Positions 1 to 6,691 of a DNA stretch of 54,896 bases are shown in pieces. Location of the stretch: the NCBI GenBank assembly GCA_026989375.1, contig JALSJJ010000168.1:1-54896 (forward strand), written 5' to 3'. The notes below the pieces were generated by a model that did no database searches, was not told the DNA's origin, and was given only the letters and a program-made list of their open reading frames with translations. Made by a program: the position numbers and the translations under genes. Each line of letters starts with the position of its first letter. The stretch's first letter is position 1. Source of the DNA: Rhodothermus sp. GTDB taxonomy: Bacteria > Bacteroidota > Rhodothermia > Rhodothermales > Rhodothermaceae.

Positions 1-1
1 G

Positions 2-967
2 CTGTTGCGTCGGCCTGTAGTACTAACCCGGGTGACCGCCATACTTTACGCCCTTGGGGCACTTTCGGCGCTGGTGGCCTTCCTGAGCGGACGTGCAGCG
101 GCCGACGGTCTGGATCTTCCTTCGTCCGTTATTCCGGCTGTCTCAGCCCATGCCGACTGGGCCGAGCGAACACTATGGTTTTTTGGTATCTTCGCATTGA
201 TTCGATTAGGACTGGCCTGGTGGCGGCATCCGCTGGCGCGAGCGGCCTGGATACATGGATTGCTGCTTGTGTTTGGGGCTGGTGGATTATGGTTGCTTTA
301 CCAGACAGGCGAACGCGGCGCCGAACTGGTCTATGCGCACGGTCTGGGCGTTTCGACCGTGCATGAACTGGAAGCGGAGCGCGACTCGCTGGCGCGCGAG
401 CTTCGCCTCTTGCTGGCCGCTGCGCAGTTTGAACAGCAACCCAACGGGGGCTGGCACTGGATGCCAGGTCCCGGAGCCGAACAGGTGCTTGCCGACTCGT
501 TTACTCTTCACGTCGGCGACCTGTCCGCGTTGACGCTGCAGTCCGGATCAGACGGGCTGCGCCTGACGCTCGATCATCAGGAACTTTTGTTCACCGGTCC
601 CGGCATCCTTCCAGGTACCGAGTTTTCCGTACAACTGCAGCGTGACAGCCTTGAAGGCGTCGTTCGCCTGGTCTATCACCTGCAGGACGCCCGCAACTAT
701 GATTTCCTGGAAATTGGCCCGCGATATATCCGTCAGGGCCGCCTGATCGATGGTCAGGAGCGCTTTTTTGACGAATCTTCTTTAACAGAAACAGGATGGC
801 TTGAGGTGCGCGCAATCGCCTATGGTACGCACTTCCGGGGATATGTGAACGGCCAGATGCGCGTGCACGGCCACGGCCCGGCCGCCCGCCCGGGCCCGGC
901 AGGGCTGTATCTCAAAGGCCCGGGTACGCTTCGCCTACGCTCACTGACCGTCCAGCCGGTTCAATGA
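2..967 (+). CDS. DUF2231-like membrane protein with C-terminal LamG-like domain (5' end cut by window)
   Basis: The reading frame is open to the left edge (CTG at 2-4, possible TTG start at 5), so the true start probably lies upstream. Three hydrophobic segments lie within about the first 105 residues. The first segment, the HADWA...LWFFGIFALIRL stretch and the GAELVYAHGLGV motif resemble DUF2231 predicted membrane proteins. In that family a His-Pro-containing first helix comes earlier and would be outside the window. After a short coiled stretch (HELEAERDSLAREL), the last 190 residues look like an all-beta LamG/DUF1080-type sandwich (NYDFLEIG, GYVNGQ). It is followed by metal-handling genes on the same strand, which suggests an envelope role in that block. 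No enzymatic function can be assigned. Confidence 0.6.
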   Translation: MLRRPVVLTRVTAILYALGALSALVAFLSGRAAADGLDLPSSVIPAVSAHADWAERTLWFFGIFALIRLGLAWWRHPLARAAWIHGLLLVFGAGGLWLLYQTGERGAELVYAHGLGVSTVHELEAERDSLARELRLLLAAAQFEQQPNGGWHWMPGPGAEQVLADSFTLHVGDLSALTLQSGSDGLRLTLDHQELLFTGPGILPGTEFSVQLQRDSLEGVVRLVYHLQDARNYDFLEIGPRYIRQGRLIDGQERFFDESSLTETGWLEVRAIAYGTHFRGYVNGQMRVHGHGPAARPGPAGLYLKGPGTLRLRSLTVQPVQ

Positions 968-1037
968 AGTGTAAGGATTTCACTAACTCGACGTCTGTGC
1001 TTATGGAACTGCGTCATACCACTAACCGGCATCCACC

Positions 1038-1703
1038 ATGGACCGTTACGACTACGGGCTCTGGCCTTTAGTGATTGTTTCGTCGCTCCTGTTTATTGGC
1101 TTTGCTTTCTGGTTTGCCCGTCCAAAACACCGGGCAGAATGGCGCACCTTCGGCATCTTTTCTGCCTTCGTGGTAGCGCTGTTCACCGAAATGTATGGCG
1201 TCCCGCTCACATTATATCTGCTCTATGGCTGGCTGGCCGCACGCTATCCCCAACTGAGCCTGTTCGCTCATGAAAACGGCCATCTCTGGCAGCTCCTGTT
1301 CGGCCTTGAAGGGGAGGCACACTTGAGTTTCCTTCACGTGCTCAGCTATGGGTTCATTGGGGGCGGGCTCTGGCTCGTGGCTGCTGCCTGGAAAGTGCTT
1401 TACCAGGCCCAGCGTAACGGTACTCTGGCGGTTACCGGCCCTTATGCTCGCATTCGTCACCCCCAATATACGGGCTTCATCCTGGTACTGATCGGCTTTC
1501 TCATTCAGTGGCCCACCCTGATCACGCTGCTGCTCTTTCCCGTGCTGGTTAGCCTGTATGTTGGGCTGGCCCGCCGCGAAGAAAGGCACCTGCAGGTTCA
1601 ATTTGGTCCTGCCTATACGGCTTACCGTGCTCAGCTTCCCGCTTTCCTGCCGCGCCCCGGTCGACGCTATCATCCCGTTCCTGCACACCATCCCGAGGTA
1701 TGA
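1038..1703 (+). CDS. Isoprenylcysteine carboxyl methyltransferase-like membrane methyltransferase
   Basis: This is a polytopic membrane protein of 221 residues. The C-terminal half carries the ICMT/PEMT-family signature: a GPYARIRHPQYTGFIL motif, then hydrophobic helices, then an R-R-E-E-R-H stretch and FGPAYTAYRAQLPAFLP. In the family this region binds S-adenosylmethionine and methylates a small lipophilic or prenyl-like acceptor. The substrate here is unknown. The stop overlaps the next start as ATGA at 1700-1703, so it is translationally coupled to the sigma factor. ICMT-like genes are often found next to copper-resistance genes, which fits the context but does not define a reaction. Confidence 0.78.
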   Translation: MDRYDYGLWPLVIVSSLLFIGFAFWFARPKHRAEWRTFGIFSAFVVALFTEMYGVPLTLYLLYGWLAARYPQLSLFAHENGHLWQLLFGLEGEAHLSFLHVLSYGFIGGGLWLVAAAWKVLYQAQRNGTLAVTGPYARIRHPQYTGFILVLIGFLIQWPTLITLLLFPVLVSLYVGLARREERHLQVQFGPAYTAYRAQLPAFLPRPGRRYHPVPAHHPEV

Positions 1704-2251
1704 CCATGTCCACCCGTAAATCCCAACAACCTGAGCTGGCAACGCTACTTGCCCGGAGCGGCCAGCAAATGCTGGCCTATATCCAGTACAAAGTACATGA
1801 TCCACACTTAGCCGAAGATATTTTACAGGACAGCCTGCTTAAGGCACTGCAAGCTGCTCCCAACCTGCGCAGTCGCGAAAAACTGGTGCCCTGGTTTTAT
1901 CGCATCGTTCAACGCGCCCTGGCCGACGCCTATCGCAAACGTAGACGGACGCAACAAGCCTATCAGTATTATGCGGATACGTTTGAGGAGGCGACGATGT
2001 CCCCTGAAGATCGCGAAAGGATCTGCCGCTGCTTCCAGGAGCTGCTGCCCACGCTGCGACCTGCTTATCGACGCCTGATTGAAGCGATCGATCTGAACGG
2101 TAAACGTCCCAAAGAGGTCGCGGCAGAATTAGGGATTACCCCGAACAACCTGCACGTGCGGCTTCATCGGGCGCGTCGTCAGCTTCGACAGCGCCTGGAG
2201 GCCGCCTGTATTTCCTGTCCCCATTATACTTACTTTGACTGTGACTGCTAA
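1700..2251 (+). CDS. ECF-type sigma factor with cysteine-rich C-terminal tail
   Basis: A 183-residue sigma-70 family protein. Region 2 spans about residues 15-85 (AEDILQDSLLKAL, WFYRIVQRALADAYRKRRR). Region 4 spans about 110-168, with a helix-turn-helix (PKEVAAELGITPNNLHVRLHRARRQLRQRL). The protein ends in a short tail with Cys170, Cys173, Cys181 and Cys183 (C-x2-C-x6-C-x-C), and has a CxC pair at 109/111 in the linker. No anti-sigma gene is adjacent. Cys-rich tails are known in metal-responsive CorE-type ECF factors and in SigZ-like factors. Since copB starts 17 bases after the stop, a copper-sensing role is a reasonable inference. The ATG at 1700 overlaps the upstream stop; ATG 1706 is an alternative start. 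Confidence 0.85.
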   Translation: MTMSTRKSQQPELATLLARSGQQMLAYIQYKVHDPHLAEDILQDSLLKALQAAPNLRSREKLVPWFYRIVQRALADAYRKRRRTQQAYQYYADTFEEATMSPEDRERICRCFQELLPTLRPAYRRLIEAIDLNGKRPKEVAAELGITPNNLHVRLHRARRQLRQRLEAACISCPHYTYFDCDC

Positions 2252-2268
2252 CCCAACCGGAAAGAGCC

Positions 2269-4398
2269 ATGACCGGTGCTAATCGTTCGCATATGGAACA
2301 TGGGTCTCACGAACACAAAGACCATCCAGAGGCGCATCATGTCCATCATGCACCGTCCCAGACGGAAGCGTCAACCGTACAGGAGGCGCATGCGCATCAT
2401 CATGATCACCACAAGCATCATGATCATCATGAACATCACGACCACCATGCGCATCACGCGCACATGGTCGAAGACTTCCGGCGTCGCTTTTGGATCTCGC
2501 TGGTACTAACGATTCCTATTCTGGCGCTTTCGCCCATGATCCAGGCGTTCCTGGGGCTGGGCGACGCGCTGCGCTTTCCGGGCGACCTGCTGGTGCTCTG
2601 GGCGCTCTCATCCGTCGTGTTCTTCTATGGCGGTTGGCCTTTTCTGAAGGGGCTGTTCGACGAGCTGCGCCAGCGCAACCCCGGCATGATGACGCTCATT
2701 GCGATCGCTATTGCTACAGCCTATCTCTACTCCAGTGCGGTAGTGTTCGGGCTGGCGGGCAAGATCTTCTTCTGGGAGCTGGCCACGCTGATCGATGTCA
2801 TGCTGCTGGGGCACTGGATTGAAATGCGTTCGGTACTGGGCGCTTCTCGTGCCCTGGAAGAACTGGCCCGCCTGATGCCCTCTGAGGCGCATAAGGTCCT
2901 CCCTGATGGCTCCATTCAGGACGTTCCCCTGGATCAACTTCACGCCGGTGATCGCGTGCTGGTGCGTCCCGGCGAAAAAATCCCGGCCGATGGTGTGATT
3001 GTCGAGGGGCACACGACCGTCAACGAGGCCCTGCTGACTGGCGAATCAGCCCCGGTCGAAAAGAAAGTCGGCGATACGGTCATTGGCGGTGCTATCAACG
3101 GCGAGGGCTCGCTGGTCGTCGAAGTGCAGAAGACCGGCGCGGAAAGCTACCTGTCTCAGGTGATCGAGCTGGTACGGCAGGCGCAGGAGGCTAAATCGCG
3201 CACCCAGGACCTGGCCAACCGGGCTGCGCGATGGTTGACCATCGTCGCGCTGGGCGGAGGCGGCCTGACGCTGGCCGTCTGGACGCTGCTGATAGGACAG
3301 CCCTTCGACTTTGCGCTCGAACGGATGGTAACCGTCATGGTCATTGCCTGTCCTCATGCCCTGGGCCTGGCCGTTCCTCTCGTCGTGGCGGTCTCTACAG
3401 CCCTTTCGGCGCAGCATGGTCTGCTCATTCGCGACCGCACCGCTTTCGAAAATGCGCGCAATCTGCAGGCCGTCATTTTTGACAAGACGGGCACCTTGAC
3501 CGAAGGACGCTTCGGGGTCACCGACACGCTGGTTTTCCAGGACGGTCTTTCCGAAGAGGAACTGCTTCGCTTGGCCGCAGCGGTCGAGCAGCATTCCGAA
3601 CACCCCATTGCCCGAGGAATTGTCGAGGCGGTGGCACAGCCGCTTGCAGCGGACGACTTTCAGGCCATTCCAGGGAAAGGAGCGCGCGCCCGGGTCAACG
3701 GCCAGGAGGTGCTGGTTGTCAGCCCGGGCTACCTTCGCGAGCATGGGCTGGAGGTTCAGGATGCGCGGGTTGATGCCCTGGCTGAACAGGGCAAGACGGT
3801 GGTGTTTGTCGTGCGTGACGGCCAAGTTGCCGGTGCCATTGCGCTGGCCGACGTGATTCGGCCCGAATCGCGAGAAGCTGTGAAACAGCTCAAGCAGATG
3901 GGCCTGCAGGTCATGATGCTCACGGGCGATAACCGTCGCGTAGCCGCCTGGGTTGCCCGCGAAATCGGGCTGGACGACTACTTCGCCGAAGTGCTCCCCG
4001 ATCAGAAAGCGGCCAAAGTCAAAGAAGTGCAGCGGCGCGGTCTGCGCGTGGCGATGGTGGGCGATGGCATCAACGATGCGCCCGCCCTGGCACAGGCCGA
4101 TGTAGGTATCGCGATCGGAGCGGGCACCGACGTGGCGATTGAGACGGCCGATATTGTGCTGGTGCGTAACGACCCGCGCGACGTGGTCTCGATCCTTCGG
4201 CTGAGCCGGGCCACCTATCGCAAGATGGTGCAAAATCTCTGGTGGGCCGCCGGCTACAACATCGTAGCCATCCCGTTGGCCGCCGGCGTGCTCTACAAGC
4301 TGGGTCTGCTGCTGGGTCCGGCGGTGGCAGCGGTGTTCATGTCGGCCAGCACCGTAATTGTCTCGATCAACGCCCGCTTCCTGAAGGTAGAGAAATAA
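2269..4398 (+). CDS. copB: Copper-exporting P1B-type ATPase, CopB-like
   Basis: A 709-residue heavy-metal P-type ATPase of the inner membrane. In order: a very His-rich N-terminus (about residues 1-70, runs of HH and DHH with no CxxC metal domain), two helix pairs, an actuator TGESAPVEK motif near 265, the membrane metal site CPH at 361-363, the phosphorylation motif DKTGTLTEG from 405, an SEHP motif near 443, and the hinge GDGINDAP from 598. The CPH motif together with a His-rich N-terminus is typical of the CopB (P1B-3) group, reported to move Cu(II) or Cu(I), rather than CPC CopA pumps. The neighbouring cupredoxin and Cys-rich sigma factor fit copper export. A terminator lies 28 bases after the stop. 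Confidence 0.94.
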   Translation: MTGANRSHMEHGSHEHKDHPEAHHVHHAPSQTEASTVQEAHAHHHDHHKHHDHHEHHDHHAHHAHMVEDFRRRFWISLVLTIPILALSPMIQAFLGLGDALRFPGDLLVLWALSSVVFFYGGWPFLKGLFDELRQRNPGMMTLIAIAIATAYLYSSAVVFGLAGKIFFWELATLIDVMLLGHWIEMRSVLGASRALEELARLMPSEAHKVLPDGSIQDVPLDQLHAGDRVLVRPGEKIPADGVIVEGHTTVNEALLTGESAPVEKKVGDTVIGGAINGEGSLVVEVQKTGAESYLSQVIELVRQAQEAKSRTQDLANRAARWLTIVALGGGGLTLAVWTLLIGQPFDFALERMVTVMVIACPHALGLAVPLVVAVSTALSAQHGLLIRDRTAFENARNLQAVIFDKTGTLTEGRFGVTDTLVFQDGLSEEELLRLAAAVEQHSEHPIARGIVEAVAQPLAADDFQAIPGKGARARVNGQEVLVVSPGYLREHGLEVQDARVDALAEQGKTVVFVVRDGQVAGAIALADVIRPESREAVKQLKQMGLQVMMLTGDNRRVAAWVAREIGLDDYFAEVLPDQKAAKVKEVQRRGLRVAMVGDGINDAPALAQADVGIAIGAGTDVAIETADIVLVRNDPRDVVSILRLSRATYRKMVQNLWWAAGYNIVAIPLAAGVLYKLGLLLGPAVAAVFMSASTVIVSINARFLKVEK

Positions 4399-4425
4399 CG
4401 TGGCTTTCCTTCGGGCGCTGCTGTA

Positions 4426-4452
4426 AGAAAGACGCCCTGCGGGCGTCTTTCT
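4426..4452 (+). terminator. Rho-independent terminator after copB
   Basis: A perfect 12-bp inverted repeat (4426-4437 pairs with 4441-4452) with a 3-base loop. The right arm ends in a T-rich run (GTCTTTCTTT). It lies 28 bases past the copB stop, and the next gene starts at 4488, so it should end or attenuate the copB transcript. Confidence 0.85.
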
Positions 4453-4487
4453 TTATGGACGCACTGAGGAGCTAACCACGAAGCACC

Positions 4488-4859
4488 ATGCTGGCGCTTT
4501 TACTTGTCGGACTGGGGGGCATCATCCTACTGGCCTTGCTGCTATGGCCCTGGCCCGGACGTCGCGTGCGCCTCCAGCCCGGCACCAACGGGATGCAGGA
4601 GGCCCATATTCAGGTGGGACCAGACGGCTTCCATCCGAGACGGCTCCAGGCACTGGCCCACTATCCTATCCGACTCATTTTCCACCGGGACCCACACGCG
4701 CCCTCCTGTACCCGCCAGCTCTATCTCCTGTCCTGGGGCCGAAAAGTCTCCTTCCAGAAGGCCTCCGAGGCCCAGGTCGAACTGCCCCCTACTGCGGCCG
4801 GCACCTACACCTTCTCGTGCATGCGCGGCCGCCTGAAAGGCACGCTTCAGCTTACTTAA
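4488..4859 (+). CDS. Cupredoxin-domain protein associated with copper ATPase
   Basis: A 123-residue protein with an N-terminal membrane anchor (about residues 2-20, ending in WPWPGRR) and a beta-rich cupredoxin-like domain. It shows IQVGPDGFHPRRL, PIRLIFHRDPHAPSCTRQL and a C-terminal YTFSCMRGRLKGTLQL. The same layout is found in cupredoxin-domain proteins beside copper-transporting ATPases. His and Cys in HRDPHAPSC and Cys in FSCMRG are plausible copper ligands. Its likely role is to bind copper on the outer face of the inner membrane. It follows the copB terminator and is 12 bases before the FAD oxidoreductase, so it probably shares a transcript with the latter. Confidence 0.8.
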   Translation: MLALLLVGLGGIILLALLLWPWPGRRVRLQPGTNGMQEAHIQVGPDGFHPRRLQALAHYPIRLIFHRDPHAPSCTRQLYLLSWGRKVSFQKASEAQVELPPTAAGTYTFSCMRGRLKGTLQLT

Positions 4860-4871
4860 ACAAAGACGCTC

Positions 4872-6047
4872 ATGAACAAGCAGACCGATGTACAGATCAT
4901 TGGCGCTGGGCCTGCTGGCCTGACAGCAGCCATTACCCTGGCCCGCGCTGGCGTAAAGGTCGAGGTCTTTGAGCAGGCGCCCGAAGTCGGCGCCCGCTTT
5001 CACGGCGACTTTCAGGGACTGGAGAACTGGTCCACCGAAGAAGATGTGTGCGACTTTCTGACTTCGCTGGGGCTTGAAATCAACTTTCAGTGCGTACCCT
5101 ACACGGAAGGTGTCTTTTATGATCCTTCGCTGGAAGGCTTTCCGATCCGGACCCGGCGCCCCTGGTTTTACCTGATCACGCGGGGTCCACAGCCCGGCTC
5201 ACTGGATCAGGGTTTGAAGCAGCAGGCCCTGGAGGCCGGGGTTACGCTGCATTTTCGGCGGCGCGTGGAACGCATCACAGGTGCCCCCGTCATCGTGGCG
5301 ACCGGTCCCCATGCAGCCGATGCCATCGCCCGGGGGTTGGTCTTTGAAACCGATTACCCGGACGCCTGCTATGGCTTTCTGGACGACCGCATCGCGCCAC
5401 GGGGTTATGCCTATCTGCTGGTGCATCGGGGACGGGCTACACTGGCAACCTGCCTGTTCGATGATTTTCCGCTGGCCCGTGTGTACTTCGAACGTACGTT
5501 AGAGACGGTCAGCCGCGTTGTACGCATGCCCGTTCGGAATCCCCGCGTTTTTGGCGGATATGTCAATTTTGCGCTGCGCGACACGTGGACACGCGGCGAC
5601 CGCGTCTATTTTGTAGGCGAACGGGCGGGCTTTCAGGACGCCCTCTGGGGATTCGGGCTCCGCTATGCGCTCTGGTCTGGCTATCTGGCTGCCCGTGCCA
5701 TTCTGGAACAGGCCGACTACAATGCATGGTGCCAGAAGTATCTCGTCCCGTGGATGCAGACGTCGCTGGCCAATCGGTTTCTCTATAATCAACTGGGCAA
5801 TCATGGGTACCGTTGGATGTTACAGCGACTCAGCCAGGCGGATGTGTTGCAGGAGCTGCGGCGGCAGTATCAGCCTTCGAAACTCAAACAGCGACTGTAC
5901 CGGGTGGCCCGCCACCGTCTGCTGCCCAGGCTCCGTGAACAGGCCTGCCGAGAAACCAACTGTACCTGCCTCTGGTGCCGACATGGCAAGCATGTGGATC
6001 ACACGGCGCTGCAGGAATGTGTACAACGCCAGTTTGCCCCCTCCTAA
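4872..6047 (+). CDS. FAD-dependent oxidoreductase (geranylgeranyl-reductase-like) with Cys-rich tail
   Basis: A 391-residue flavoprotein. The N-terminus carries a dinucleotide-binding GAGPAGL motif (residues 11-17) followed by an E at the end of the second strand (VEVFEQAP). A second FAD motif is seen as GDRVYFVGERAGFQDALWGFG. The fold matches the geranylgeranyl reductase/aromatic hydroxylase group. The C-terminal 35 residues hold Cys359, Cys364, Cys366, Cys369 and Cys383, an unusual cluster that could bind copper or another metal. It lies in the copper block directly after the cupredoxin. The substrate is unknown. Confidence 0.75.
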   Translation: MNKQTDVQIIGAGPAGLTAAITLARAGVKVEVFEQAPEVGARFHGDFQGLENWSTEEDVCDFLTSLGLEINFQCVPYTEGVFYDPSLEGFPIRTRRPWFYLITRGPQPGSLDQGLKQQALEAGVTLHFRRRVERITGAPVIVATGPHAADAIARGLVFETDYPDACYGFLDDRIAPRGYAYLLVHRGRATLATCLFDDFPLARVYFERTLETVSRVVRMPVRNPRVFGGYVNFALRDTWTRGDRVYFVGERAGFQDALWGFGLRYALWSGYLAARAILEQADYNAWCQKYLVPWMQTSLANRFLYNQLGNHGYRWMLQRLSQADVLQELRRQYQPSKLKQRLYRVARHRLLPRLREQACRETNCTCLWCRHGKHVDHTALQECVQRQFAPS

Positions 6048-6135
6048 AAGAACACCGTTGAAAACTTAGGGGCAAAAATATTCTTCCTTTGCCCGTTGCT
6101 TCTTGCCTTTCATGTAGCCCCGGGCTATCATAGGA

Positions 6136-6597
6136 ATGATTTCCTCTAAACTGACCACCGGGGGAATTATGCTGGGAGTTTTTGCCTTCCTGACTGGCCT
6201 TTTCTTTTCCGCAGCGCCTTCAGACACCGCCGCGGTTCAGCAGACCGTTGCCCGCTTTCATGAAGCACTCGCGCAGGGAGACAGCGCTACCGTCGCCCGA
6301 CTGCTGCTGGACGATGTGGTCATCCTGGAAGGGGGACGTCATGAGTCCAAAGCGGAATATTTGGGCCACCATTATGGCCGGGATGTGGCCTTTCTGCAGG
6401 CCATGCAGCGCCGCATTGTCTGGCAGCAAGTGCGGGTAGCGGGTGAGCTGGCCTACGTGAGCACCGTATCACGCCTGCGCGGTACGTTTCGGGAGCGGTC
6501 GTATGATCTTTCCAGCGCGGAATTGCTGGTTTTGCATCACACGCCTGACGGCTGGCGCATCGGTGCCATTCACTGGTCCTCCGCGCCTTATCGATAG
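6136..6597 (+). CDS. Exported NTF2-like (SnoaL/DUF4440-type) protein
   Basis: About 150 residues with a hydrophobic N-terminal segment (LGVFAFLTGLFFSAAPSD) that reads as a signal peptide, then an NTF2-like cone fold: a helix with ARFHEALAQGDSATVARLLLDDVVILEGG, and closing strands LVLHHTPDGWRIGAIHWSS. Proteins of this fold are small ligand-binding or enzymatic domains, and no catalytic function can be read here. ATG 6136 gives a better charged signal peptide (SSKL), but ATG 6169 has the stronger ribosome site (GGGGGA five bases before), so the start is uncertain. It closes the metal-handling block on the plus strand. Confidence 0.65.
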   Translation: MISSKLTTGGIMLGVFAFLTGLFFSAAPSDTAAVQQTVARFHEALAQGDSATVARLLLDDVVILEGGRHESKAEYLGHHYGRDVAFLQAMQRRIVWQQVRVAGELAYVSTVSRLRGTFRERSYDLSSAELLVLHHTPDGWRIGAIHWSSAPYR

Positions 6598-6691
6598 AAA
6601 CACGCGCTACCCCAGAAGTAAACGGTTTTACCTCGCAGTTTAGGTCAACCCCCCGGCGCTATGCTCGGGAACGGAGTTCTTTTCCCTTCAT

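Noticed and set aside
2330-2470. CATCAT-rich stretch as a CRISPR or satellite repeat
   Set aside because: It is the in-frame His-rich coding region of copB, without spaced repeat units.
3046-4233. A 395-codon open frame on the minus strand inside copB
   Set aside because: It is a shadow of the high-GC copB gene. The translation has no domain, and the plus strand carries all P-type ATPase motifs.
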